A DNA stretch of 64,000 bases from Hydra vulgaris (taxonomy: Eukaryota > Cnidaria > Hydrozoa > Anthoathecata > Hydridae), in the NCBI RefSeq assembly GCF_038396675.1, contig NC_088931.1:36663501-36727500 (forward strand), given 5' to 3'. Of the stretch, positions 39,496 through 50,449 are shown piece after piece. Position numbers and translations under genes: made by a program. Under the pieces are notes generated by a model, which saw only the letters and a list, made by a program, of their open reading frames with translations, searched no databases and was not told the DNA's origin. How positions within the stretch are numbered: position 1 is the first letter of the stretch; the number at the start of each line of letters is the position of its first letter.

Positions 39496-39830
39496 TTATT
39501 CCAAATGATTATAATACTTGTAAAATGTCATTGAAAATTATCGTTTTACGCTCTAGACGTATTCCTCAAAATAGATCTGTAACCACTAGTATATCTAGTT
39601 TCTTGGTAGATTCTCGGGTAGATTCGTGTTTTCAAATATTTCAATGATTGTATTTTGAGGCAATTCGGAGGGTCACCATGGTAAAGTTTATTTCGTTATG
39701 GAATTCTGTTTATGTTGTTAACTGGTTCAACATGCGAATTTCTGACATTAGGTTGTTGAATCGAAAGAGCTTTGCGTAGTTGGTGTTGAATAAATGGCTC
39801 TCTATTTTTATAGTAAAGTTATAGTTCTTG
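39496..39830 (+). promoter_or_regulatory. Predicted 3' UTR with poly(A) signal
   Basis: AATAAA at 39789-39794, about 295 bp after the Shroom stop, is a plausible cleavage signal. The end position is a prediction. Confidence 0.45.
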
Positions 39831-40872
39831 ATAAAATTGTAAACTGTACATATTTAAATCGTATACTTATGGAAATGAAATATGGTTTTCAATGCTTTAT
39901 TTGAAAATATTTTTAACGTAAAACCACCTTTCAGGTTATTGTGGGGCAGTTTTATAAATTTCTAGAATTTTTAAAAGTCTAAAAATTTTAAAAATACTTT
40001 ATTTTTTTTAATTTTTGTTTGAGGTGCTTAATCTCGATTTTTAAGACGAGTTCGTTATGACGTTATGACGATTTTTAATTATTATTGCTATATTACTTTT
40101 ATTTCCACTTCTAACTTTTTTTTTTTTTTGTCGTTAAATTATGAGAAATTAAATCTTAAAATACTTTTGATGATTGATGTATAAAATTATGATGAAATAT
40201 TTTATTTATCATTTATAATCATTTACACCTGCGTGGCTACGTAAAAAGTTACATGAATTAAACTACTCGTCCATTTTCAGTTAAACAGTATGCAAAATTT
40301 TGCATGTAAACACGCTCACATGCTTAATCGCACTGAAGTCAAAACATTTCATGGACCCTGATTTTTTTTAAATGGTATTTTTCAATTGAAATTTTGTGTC
40401 TATTTTTCTCTGAAGCTCCAGATTATTTTTTAATTTAAATTTCACATTCTTTTTATACATTAAGTAAATAAAATCACGTCTGAACTTATAGTTTAGATAA
40501 TCATTATATTAAGAAGATGATGACCTAAGTCTAACTGGATTGCAATAGTAAAATATTTATCCCGAGGCCTGTGCGACCTATCTCTGTTATTTTCTGCAGT
40601 TTAAACCATTTTGTTTGTCCTTTAAATAATAGATTTCATAAATGTTTTCCAAACTATATATCTAAAATTGACTTTAAATTAAAACGACTTTACATTTACA
40701 AGCAAGGTTAAAAAACTTACGATGTTATATATAACTTATAATGTTAAATATAAAATAATTTCTTATGTTTTTAATTCTTTAAAATAATTTGATACGGAGT
40801 CATAAGAATAAGATTTTTCTCTTAATGGAGTTATATAAATAAGATTTTTGTGTCTATGTTTTATTTGTCAGC
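39831..40872. other. Intergenic AT-rich DNA, nothing recognised
   Basis: No coding or repeat signal is seen between the Shroom 3' end and the TIR element. Confidence 0.4.
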
Positions 40873-41467
40873 TTCTTCACAGTTCTGATAATTTCGTGCG
40901 CGAAATTATTGATATTTAATAGTACGTCACGGTTCCTTATTCGCAGAATCGCATACAAAAAGTAAATACATAGATATATTATGAAAGCATTGTTGAAAGA
41001 AACAGTTGTTTACATGAGATTTCTTTTTTTCATAATAAAGGCATTGATTTTGTTCGTTGAAACTTTTTTCCAGTGAGGAAATCCAGGTTTCACATTTTTT
41101 ATAAAATCCCGACCCAAATATAATAAGTGCTTGAATATCAAATTCATTTTTGATGTAAAAGTTATAACAAATTTTGCTATAATATATTAAGAAGAATTAT
41201 TTAATATGATAAACCTAATCTATTGCAAATTATTACAAGAAAATGAGTATAAATGGTTTAATTAGATTTAAACTAATTGGGTTTTGATTTTACAGAAAAC
41301 GCGAAACTTGGATTTGAACCCAGGAAAAAAGTATCGACCGATTTTTTTTTAAATAAGTTTCTTTTAAGTTTAAAATTTATACTGTTAATATGTTTGTGTT
41401 ATAGAATATATGTGTAAGAAATAAGAGCTCTTAAAGAGTGTGAAAATGCACAATGATAGCTATATAA

Positions 41468-41544
<77 letters not shown>

Positions 41545-41882
41545 TATTACCATTTTTCATTCTTCTTTCCTGAAAACTTATTTTTATTCCTCAATATGAA
41601 ATACTATTTAGAGCTTTTACACTAAACTTGTTTTTTTTCCTTGATTACAAATATTATATAACACCAACATATAAACAGATTTTAGACTTAAAATAGTTAA
41701 AATAAAGTTGTATAAGGCTAAATCAATGTCTTTTTTATGAAAACAAAAAAAAATCTTAAACAGCGTTTCTTTGAAGGTTTTATCTAAATGTGTGTTTACT
41801 TGTTTTCATGCGATTCTGCGCATAAAGAACCATGACGTACTATTAAATACGCGTTCGCATAAACTATTGAAACTGTAAAGAC
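40873..41882. mobile_element. 1-kb non-autonomous element with about 85-bp inverted repeats
   Basis: The left end (about 40873-40960) and right end (about 41798-41882) are inverted copies sharing TATTTAATAGTACGTCA and the block CGCAGAATCGCAT. The interior is AT-rich, with a TA tract (41469-41536) and an isolated GGGTTCAAATCC-like B box on the minus strand near 41310. The exact termini and target duplication are not resolved. Confidence 0.6.
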
Positions 41883-42258
41883 ATGTATTTGGTAGGTGAG
41901 TTACATGGCTTCAAAATGATATTTTGATACCTTTAGTTGGTTTAAAATTAAATAACTTTTTGTTGATTAAGTTTTAAATTTATATATAAATGTGTACTAA
42001 ATCTGACAAAAAATTTTTTTTCCAATTCAAAGATACATTGATAATCAAATAGAGTTATATACAACTCAAATACCTCCAAAAATAGGGTTTACTAATAATA
42101 CAATTGCTCTTCCATAAAAGCTTATTTTACTTTCAAACTTGGTCCACTTGTGCATGTTAACTTTTTATAAAGAAAATAAAGAAAATAATATTTTATTTTA
42201 AAAGTTAAAATCCTTCATTATTAAAACTTTCTCCTCCCTCTTTAATTAACTTCTTATA

Positions 42259-43565
42259 CAGGGTGACCACAAAGTATCCGCACAGATAAAGAGCTTAATA
42301 AAAAGCATGTAGAAATTATTTAGAACACAAATTTTATTTTAAAACATTTATTGAACTATAACAATTATGATTCAAAGATTGAATTCGAATTTTCCTCCAT
42401 CAGCAAAATAACAGGCCTGTAGGCGTCTCGGGAATGCTTCGACGGTGGCGAGCAAGTAGGCAGGGTCCAGAGAATCCCAAGCTTTCAGTAGTGATTTTTT
42501 TAAACTTTCAATATTTTTATGCGGCTTTTGGCATGCCTTTCCTTCTTGGACGCTCCAGACTGAGAAATCCATCGGGTTAAGATCGGGGCTCGATGGCGGC
42601 CATTGAGAAAAGTTGATAAAATCAGGAAAAGTTGCCGCACAAAAATCCTGAACTGTCTTCTTTTTATGGGCTGGAGCTCCATCTTGCATGAACGTCCAAA
42701 TACGATTTCCAAGTTCTTTTTGAGCCTAAGGAACAATTTCTTTCTTGAGCATATCCAAATAATTGTCACCGTTGACCTTTATACCTTGTGGAACAAATAT
42801 GAGCGGTGTCTTAACATGAGCCGTTATCCCGGCGAATACCATAACTGAAGCAGGATGAGAACTGCGTGAAACCGAGACATTTGGTTGAGATTTTGCCCAA
42901 ACTCGATCGTTCTGCTTATTAAGAATGCTTTCCACTGTAAAAATCTTTTCGTCAGTGAACAAGATGTTGCGATAATCAATTCCGTTGAAACGGTGCAGAA
43001 GTCCAAGAGAACGGTCTTTACGTTTGACTTTAGCTGCTTGAGAAAGAAGTTGCGACTTGTTCTTCTTGTATGGTTTGAGCTTAGGCTTCTTTTTGATTAT
43101 CTTTGCCATTGAAGTTCGTTTTATCCCCATTTTCTTTGCGAGACCTCGAGCAGATTGATTGGGGTTCAAACGCAGGCGATCGCGTACCTTTTTCACATTG
43201 CTCGCAGTGATCACTGTTCGAGGTCTTCCGGATTTTGGATGATTAGAACTTGTTCCCAACTCGTCAAAGCGTTTAATTGTGTCGTAAATTGTCCGTCTTG
43301 GCGCATGTAAACGGTTCTGAATGTAGCTCGCTGAGTAGCCTTTTTTGTGAAACTCGATGATAGATTGACGATAAGGAGAAACGCGCACCATTCTAAAAAA
43401 ACCAATTGAACATAGTTTACAAAGTATATAAAGTAAAGTATATAAAGTTTATGACATAATATTAACCAAAAACAACAAATAAATAAGAAAATACATAAGT
43501 GCTTTTATGCTTATATTTTCACAAGATGAAACCGTCTCGTGTGCGGATACTTTGTGGTCACCCTG
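42259..43565 (-). mobile_element. Nearly intact 1.3-kb DD37D element (maT-like, Tc1/mariner)
   Basis: The terminal inverted repeats are perfect for 26 bp (CAGGGTGACCACAAAGTATC...) and flanked by TA at 42257-42258 and 43566-43567. One transposase gene fills the interior on the minus strand, broken by a single stop. The perfect ends and near-whole frame point to recent activity. Confidence 0.95.
42372..43391 (-). pseudogene. DD37D transposase with one premature stop (339 codons)
   Basis: Begins MVRVSPYRQSIIEFHKKGYS. Two helix-turn-helix regions flank a GRPR motif (KSGRPRTVI). The catalytic residues are D in ILFTDEKIF, D in MQDGAPAHKK and D in DLNPMDFSVW, with 37 residues between the last two. 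The frame is continuous from ATG to the stop at 42372 except for TAG at 42726-42728, in EIVP*AQKELG, probably a former CAG. DD37D is typical of maT-type elements. No frameshift was found. Confidence 0.93.
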
Positions 43566-44222
43566 TACAATGAACCCATCATTGAAGTCTTTTTCTTTGT
43601 GCTTTTGAGTTATCTGATGCGTAATTATTTAAACTTTGTATTATGCATCGGTTAACGTTATGAGAAATTATGTTAAAACACGTCAGTCTATATTCCAAGT
43701 TTGAAAAACTAGTCCAAATCAACCTTCATTGAAGTAAATGATTGCACTGTTTACACTATACTCATGAACCTAACCTACAAAGACATTTTTATTTTTTATC
43801 ATATACTCTCACATTGTCCTTGCCTTATCACAATAAATACAGCTTTTCTACAACCACAACCATCACCACTCTTTGTTGGTGACCTATTTTTGCTATTTCA
43901 AAGGTTTTCCCATGTATTATTTTTTTTATCATTTTACTATAATCTTACAAAATTGTTAAATAATTTCAGGAAACACGTTTGAAAGCAGTAGAAAGTAAAA
44001 ATTAATCACTAAGAAAGCCAGTCAGCTGTTTGCACTTTTTGACAACGCAACTTTTAACAATTAAATACAAAACAATTTGGATGTAAAACAACATTAGAAA
44101 AGAAAGAAACAAATATTTCAAGCTTCAAAGATTTTTAGGCTAATAGCAATAATTTTATTGCTGGACAGTAACACTACCTGTAAAATCGTATTTTATATAA
44201 AAGCAGTTTTACTGTATTTTTT
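43566..44222. other. AT-rich DNA, nothing recognised
   Basis: A short open frame at 43764-43982 has no domain and is not called. Confidence 0.4.
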
Positions 44223-44402
44223 TTTGCGCAGGGGTTAGCGCGTTTGCTTTAGACATTAGAGATCCCATAGTTCAACGCTACCTCTGGGCAAGTTTTATAA
44301 CATCGGTAAGGAAGTAGGCGTAAATTTCCTTTCAAATGCTCTTCCGCGGTGCTATGTGATAAGACTGTAAGAACTTCTTGAGGTACCTAAAATAAAAATA
44401 AA
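44223..44402 (+). repeat. tRNA-derived SINE
   Basis: The tRNA-like head (A-box-like GGTTAGCGCG, B-box-like TAGTTCAACGCTA) is followed by GGTAAGGAAGTAGGCG, TCTTCCGCGGTGCTATGTG and AAGACTGTAAGAACTTCTTG. It ends in an AAAATAAAAATAAAA tail. Same family as the copies at 48.4 and 52.3 kb and the fragment at 1.1 kb. Confidence 0.75.
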
Positions 44403-44689
44403 AAATATACATATAACCGTTTTTAAAAAATTGAACGCAGAGTTGTTCATCAGTATGGTTCTTTATTTTAGTTCATAATATAAGTTTTTATTTCTAATTT
44501 CCTACAATAGGTAACCATTTTAGGCAAGATTTAATATCCTTACCAAAAATGTTTAGTCATATTTATTAACAATTTACAGATTTACCAATAAATAAAAATG
44601 GTACTAAAACTTTCGAATAATTTTAATTATAAAAAAAGTCATTGGAATACTCAACTAAAACACTAAAACGAAATAAAAGTATTTACTAC

Positions 44690-44965
44690 TTTCAGGTGCT
44701 TAACACAAGATAAAGGGTGGTTGGCAATTTTACCCAGATCCAATAAACAGAGGAGGAAGGGTTGGAAACTTTTATTTTCATTAGTGAGTTAATACTTTTT
44801 ATACTTTAGGCCCGGATTGCACTGAAAGGTTTTTTTTTAGTTTTAAGATTTGAGAGTACAAATTAATACGCAGGGTTGGGGTGGGATTTTAATAAACTTG
44901 GGGTAGGTAAAAAAAATTTCCGAAATCAAATAAACGTCCCCTCCAGACTATTAAGCACCTGAGAG
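44690..44965. mobile_element. Candidate MITE with GGTGCTTAA ends
   Basis: CAGGTGCTTAA near 44694 and its complement TTAAGCACCTG near 44950 face each other. GTATTTACTA on the left and GTATTACTA on the right may be a diverged target duplication. The interior is GC-richer than its surroundings (GGTTGGGGTGGG, GGCCCGGATTGC) and non-coding. Confidence 0.4.
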
Positions 44966-45637
44966 TATTACTAATAGAATGTTATTCAAAAAACACTCAG
45001 CATGGTGTAATTTTTTCATTTAACATAAACATACTAAGTTTGGAATTTGCATAATGTCTAAAAGTATCATATCTGTAACATTAAAAAATCCTACCTACGC
45101 TATTGCTCGTATTGTTCTGCCTACGCTAGTGCTAGTACTTTTTTTTTTTCAATAATTATAATTTTCTTAATGCTACTTGGAAAAAGAGTATTATGAGTTT
45201 CTTTAAATTTCCTCTTTAAATTTTTTTCACTAGCTAATTACCTAGTTACGGAAATAAAAACTTTCAACGCTAAACATAAAATGTAGTTTTGTATTAAAAA
45301 TTCTGCTGAAGACTTTTTAAAAATTGAATTTGCTAGTTCCGGAATAAAGTAATAAAGTAAAAAGATTTCCTGTTTAATTGAACACCCTTTATTTGACACT
45401 TATTCATTAATTAGATTTAATTATGCATCCTTATATAAATATGAGTCATCCGCGTAATTTACGTGGGTGTTTTGTATTTTATGTAGTAAATTTAGCGTAA
45501 TAATAATTTTTTCAAGTTTTTACGTGACGTAAATTATTAACTTAACATAAACGTCACGTAAATTATTAAGTTAATAAAAACGTTTAATAAAAAACAATTA
45601 ATCACTTTATCTAAGTCAATTAAAAAAGATTTACACT

Positions 45638-45816
45638 ATGATGAAAACAAAAAAAACAAAAAAAAGAAATTACACTGACGAGCAACTCAATGCTACAATT
45701 GCACAAATAAAATCTGGCAACTTATCTTTATGTAAAACATGATTAATGTATAGCATTCCAAAGGCAACTTTATCGTTCAGGATAAAAAAATCTCTATTAG
45801 AACAGTCATCATTTTA
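45638..45816 (+). pseudogene. Transposase fossil with Pipsqueak-type helix-turn-helix
   Basis: From the ATG at 45638 the frame reads RNYTDEQLNATIAQIKSGNL, then an internal TGA, then YSIPKATLSFRIKKSL and a stop. The spacing Y..EQL..A......G.LS...A...Y.IPK.TL..R is that of the HTH_psq domain found at the N-terminus of Tigger/pogo/Jerky-type transposases and some host proteins. The catalytic part is not found downstream. A direct repeat ACGT(G/C)ACGTAAATTATTAA lies upstream at 45521-45571. Confidence 0.55.
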
Positions 45817-45904
45817 AGTATTTTTACTGAATTAAAAAAAGCTAAAGTGCTGATTAAGTTAGCCGATAGGATTTTTGGCCAGACCCGCAGAAAGTACTTA
45901 AACT

Positions 45905-46022
45905 TATTTGTGTGTGGATAAGTTATAAACAACTTGTTGCTTGTTATCTATCTACGAATGGTAAACCATTCGTAGATAGATAACAAGCAACAAGTTAATT
46001 ATAACTTATCCACACACAAATA
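45905..46022. repeat. 118-bp near-perfect hairpin
   Basis: Perfect 32-bp inner arms (45931-45962 and 45965-45996) are separated by only AA. They continue into perfect 22-bp outer arms (45905-45926 and 46001-46022) across a 4-nt internal loop (AAAC/AATT). The outer arm contains ATAACTTATCCACACAC, which recurs once more directly downstream (46026-46042). No coding. Confidence 0.95.
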
Positions 46023-46442
46023 ATTATAACTTATCCACACACGTAAGAATCAATCAATCAGTCTCAAATAATAATTTTAATAAATCTGCAAACAAATGTT
46101 TATCTAATTTGAACAGCTATTCAAAAAATATGAATTGCTCTAGAAAGCGCGTTAAAAGAACGGTTACGATTCGATCATGTTATCACTAAAAAGCAAAAAA
46201 AGTACCACCGTTACACAGTGGACCAGCTATAGACAAAAGTCAAAACTTTGACATGATTCAATCTGTCTATAAATCATATACAATGTTCTATATATATATA
46301 TATCTAATTAAAGTCCTGGAGTTATTTTATTATATTTATTGTTAAATAATTCTTAATCATCTTTCCGGAACAGCTTTATAATAATTTGGTGAAAAGTTAA
46401 TATATATCTTTTAATTTTGTTTACCTTCGTACACAGTTCTGT

Positions 46443-47091
46443 TTAATTATTTTTGCATAACAACAGTATTGATTGCTATTTTTTTACAATTTAACATTTA
46501 AAAAGTAATACTTAGCTACAGTTATGGATACTAATATCATTTTAAGGTGTAATAAATGAATATTAGAATAGGTATAACACAAAAGTTTAATTTTGTTACT
46601 TAAATGTGCCAAATAAAATGTATCTTTTTTGGGGCGGGTTAGGGAAGCAAATAAATGGTCATAAACCGTTCTTTAACATGCAAGGAAGCCAACACATTTG
46701 GTTTTATGGACGTATTCGAGACTACAAAATGAGTACAATTTGGTTGCTATGTACCAAATTTTACATAGCATCAACTTATTTTCACATTAAGGGTATATAA
46801 TCAGTTTTTTATTCGTGCTATGTACACTATATTAAATACTTGTATTAGAATGAGATTCACACTTCTTTCGGGAGTCATAATTTTAATTGGTTGCTATGGA
46901 TACCTAATTTTTTAAACTATTTTTGCATAGCAACAGTATTGATTGCTATTTCATTACATTTTGACATTTAAAAGGTAATACTTAGCCACAGTTATAGATG
47001 CTAATGTCATTTTAAGCTGTAATAAATGAAAAATAGAATTGCCTTAACACAAAAGTTTTGATTTGTTATTTAAATGTGCCAAATTTAAAGT
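46443..47091. repeat. Direct repeat pair of about 175 bp
   Basis: 46443-46617 and 46914-47091 share AACAGTATTGATTGCTATTT, CAGTTAT(G/A)GAT(A/G)CTAAT and TAAATGTGCCAAAT. A short open frame at 46606-46800 between them has no domain. Confidence 0.75.
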
Positions 47092-47500
47092 ATTGTGGCT
47101 GAAATTTTAAAGATGTGGATGAACAGCTTGTTGAAAATCCGATTAAAATTTATTCAAAAATCCATTTATCTGTGTGTAACTAAAGAAAATACCTGGTTGT
47201 TAAGCAATATAGATATCCATAGCAACTAAATTTAAAAAGTGCCAAATCAAGTGAATATAGCACTTATGAAAAATCTGCAACTATCAAAATAGGCTGTTGC
47301 TATGTAAATTAGGTATCTATAAAACTAGATAACCATAGCAACCATTTGATAAATATCCCCCTCATAAGAACCTCACATTAATGCAAACCTCATATTAATG
47401 CTAGTTTTAATGTATATAACACACATAAAACATTATCAGCTACCAATAATAGGTTGTCGCTAAGCAAAATTAGATATCCATAGCAACCAAATATAAAAAT
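46740..47500. repeat. Array of GTTGCTATGG / CCATAGCAAC repeats
   Basis: Oppositely oriented GTTGCTATG and CATAGCAAC motifs recur at about 46742, 46889, 46926, 47217, 47295, 47332 and 47479. They are often paired around an AAATTAG.TATC core, as in ATTAGATATCCATAGCAACC. They resemble RFX-type X-box half sites, but repeat amplification explains them equally well. Confidence 0.55.
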
Positions 47501-48064
47501 ATCACTTTCATAAGAAGCGCAGACCTCATATTAGTACTCGTGCCAAATTTAGTAAATGAAGACCTAATATTTAATTAGTTATTAATTTTGTCCATTAAAA
47601 GTGTGCCCACTGTGCAATAGCCGACCTGATAGAGAGTGTCTGAACTTACCCAAGATGCTACTCATCAAATAAGCTGAAGACCAAAAGAAATGTAAAAAAT
47701 GAACAATAGTTTACATGCAAAAATTTATGACACATTTAGAAAAAGTTGTATTTTGGTTAAAGCATATATCGTTCATTTTAGAAAATGAATTTTTAATCTA
47801 AAAAAAGCATTTTTCTTGTGCAATCTTTTCACAGCTATGCAAAGCATTTTTAGAATTAATAAATGTCAATAGTTTTGTAAATAATTTTCACAATTATGAA
47901 AAATAATTTAATATGAATATATTAAGAAATTAAACTGCACAAATTTGTTTTTTTTAACTCAACTTATATCAACATAAAAAGTGTTCAAGGTCAGTATGTT
48001 TATTTAACAGTTTCTGCTCTTGATCATGGAGAGTTACGCGTTTTAAAAAACAAACTATAACATA

Positions 48065-48345
48065 AATGATTATAATTTTACATAACAGGTAACATAACGG
48101 ATAAATACCCGTTATTTCAGATTTTAAACATAACGGTAAAATACGCATTATATAACGGTAGTTTTCCTTTCTTATAACGGCTAAATCGCGTTATGTAACC
48201 GTTATGCTTTAGGCAATTTCGCTATGACAAAACATAACGTTAAAACCGCGATGTCATTTTCATACATATCAATTATTAAACATAACAGCAATTAACCGTT
48301 ATGTGCGAGGAAAACTCCCGTTATGTTTTTTAAAAATATAATGGA
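48065..48345. repeat. Cluster of TAACGG / CCGTTA motifs
   Basis: Eight exact TAACGG or CCGTTA hexamers plus near copies (CATAACGTT, GCGTTATG) occur within about 280 bp in both orientations, mostly within CATAACGG or CCGTTATG. The order suggests an old inverted-repeat element. The hexamer also fits the Myb-site core YAACKG. Confidence 0.7.
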
Positions 48346-48420
48346 TTTTTTATTTACTGTGTATCTTTCTTTTGGTATTTTTCTGTTTTTTTTTTAGTTT
48401 TTGTTTTGTTATTTAGGTTA

Positions 48421-48570
48421 TGAACTTCCTGGTTAAATGCGGAAGTGCATTTAACCAGGAAGTTCACGCCTCCTTCCTTACCGTGACGCGAAAATATGCC
48501 CCAAGCTCGTTTTGAACCTGGATTTCCTGCTTATATAGCAAGCGCTCTAACCACTGCGCCACGGCCGGTC
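48421..48570 (-). repeat. tRNA-derived SINE ending in a fold-back
   Basis: On the minus strand the head starts at about 48570: A box TGGCGCAGTGGTTAGAGCG, B box CCAGGTTCAAAACG. The body reads GGTAAGGAAGGAGGCGTGAA. Instead of the family 3' part it ends in a perfect 20-bp inverted copy of its own body (48421-48440 against 48447-48466, loop GGAAGT). Confidence 0.85.
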
Positions 48571-49203
48571 TTTTTCTATCATATAAAGCTTCATATTTTT
48601 TATTTTTTTTTAACTTGCTAAGCGGTATGCTGGTTTCAATATATCTCGGGTTTTGGGAATGATTTTTTTGCTCTAATATGAAAACAATTTTTTTAAACAG
48701 GACATTATACAGGCATTTCAACTATTATAATTTACAAGATGTTTCTTACCATTAGTTTTGCTTTTATTGTATAAGCGTCACTTCTCAGTTTATACGCAGC
48801 TAAATCTTATTTTAAAACTATTGATGCCAACGTGTTAACGAATTGTCTGAATGAATTACTGATACCAAGCTAAACCGGCTTTTCTTTGATTTCAGTTATA
48901 ATTTTTAAGATACCCTGAATATATAATGGAGTAAATTCTAAATCATTTTTTCTGTTTGACTTTTGATGTAATTTTGATCAACCATTTTGAAATTTTTAGA
49001 TTTATACCACGATTGAATTCATTAAGAAAATAAATTTGAAAAATATATAAAATTTGATATAAATATACGTTGTATATAATATCATAGTTTAATTTTTCTT
49101 TATATACTTGATGGTCTTTAATCATTCAAACGTTCTGTAACTTTTTGAATTTACTTTATCTAAATCTGAAAATCTGTGATATATTTATTTATTAAGATTC
49201 ATC
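48571..49203. other. AT-rich DNA, nothing recognised
   Basis: No coding or repeat signal is seen. Confidence 0.4.
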
Positions 49204-49276
49204 TTAACCCTTGAGTGACGAGTGACCCGCATGACGGTTCCCGCACCTTGAGTGACGAGTGACCCGCATGACGGCT
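49204..49276. mobile_element. Possible piggyBac-like end with tandem 37-bp repeat
   Basis: TTAACCCTTGAGTGACGAGT at 49204 matches the TTAA target plus CCCTT terminus typical of piggyBac-type elements. It is followed by two 37-bp copies (49211-49247 and 49248-49276) of TGAGTGACGAGTGACCCGCA. The facing GGG-TTAA end was not found. Confidence 0.4.
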
Positions 49277-50440
49277 CATAAACAGTTTTAAATATTTCAA
49301 AACATCTATAGCAATTAAGGAAAAATTTAAATTATCTTTGAAATGTGAATAATTTCCTAAGTTAATGTTTCACTGTTACTTAACTGTTTGTTAATTGCAT
49401 TTATAGACCGCTCAAAAATCAGTTTTAAAAAATGACTAAAAACAGATTGAATTATACTGATATAATTACGATCCTTGATATTTTTTTCAATGATAGTAAT
49501 GGAGATTTTTTTGTTTGATCACCACTATAAACGCCTCATTTATTAATATCAAAAATAATATGTTTATGTATTTCTTCTGTATTTGTTTACAGTTACATAA
49601 AGAAACTATATATTTTTGTTAATTCTAGTATTTCTATATTCAATTTTTTCTGACAAGATGACATAGCACGAATAATATTAGATAACAAGATACTTTACGG
49701 CTCTAATATTTTGTTATGTTGATTTGAAACGTAATCAGTTATCAGTTTTCTATTTTTCTCACTCTACAGAAGACTTTTAGCTACATTGTCTGTTTTAGTC
49801 CTTAATCAAAAAAATCTGCAAAATCCCCCTTGATTTCTATTCTTTTGCTAATTAAATTCCAAGATATTCCTCCTTTCTACTTTAAGAAAATTAGGCTTGC
49901 TCTTTGCTTATGACGCACATAATTATTTTATTAGTTAAAGTACCATCTTCTTGAAGTCCAAAAATATCTTTCCCACAGCTTCATAATTTCTATTGATAAT
50001 GAATCTCTATTTAACTGTACATATATTTTCATATTTTTCCTTAGATAAACTACAAAGATCACAGTAAACATCTCCTAGGATTATATGTTCATCTGATACT
50101 AGGATTTTCCTAATAACAAGATGAACATCTAGTTGCTAAGAAATCACAAATCTTCTAAACATCAACATTCCTAATCTCAGCAAATTTACTTACACTTTTC
50201 TAGAGTTCTTATTTCTTTAAATTTTTACAATCGATAGATTTGATACCGTTTTATTCTCTGGCTCTATATACAATTTTTTTAATTTGTAGTCATCATCTTG
50301 ATTTAATTATTTTCATCAAATGATAGCAAAAGTTACATAGGTAAAGGTTAACATAAAAGTGTTCAATATTAGGATCTACATAATGTAATTTTATCTCAAC
50401 AAGCATGTTGGGATATTTGAAGGTGTTATGGGCAGTAAAA
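49277..50440 (-). other. Coding-like minus-strand debris, family unknown
   Basis: Between about 50140 and 49640, minus-strand frames include SDEHIILGDVYCDLCSLSKE and NYEAVGKIFLDFKKMV, broken by stops. They might belong to the element whose end lies at 49204 or to another fossil. No domain was assigned. Confidence 0.3.
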
Positions 50441-50449
50441 ATAGAATGA

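Noticed and set aside
41293-41325. Perfect-looking B box GGTTCAAATCC on the minus strand
   Set aside because: No A box or tRNA cloverleaf could be found upstream; too short to call a SINE or tRNA.
45907-46042. TTATCCACA resembles the bacterial DnaA box, three copies
   Set aside because: Surrounding genes have introns and are clearly animal; the copies are explained by the hairpin and its short duplication.
48470-48570. Possible tRNA gene
   Set aside because: A and B boxes are present, but the acceptor stem does not close and the sequence continues into a SINE body shared with other copies.
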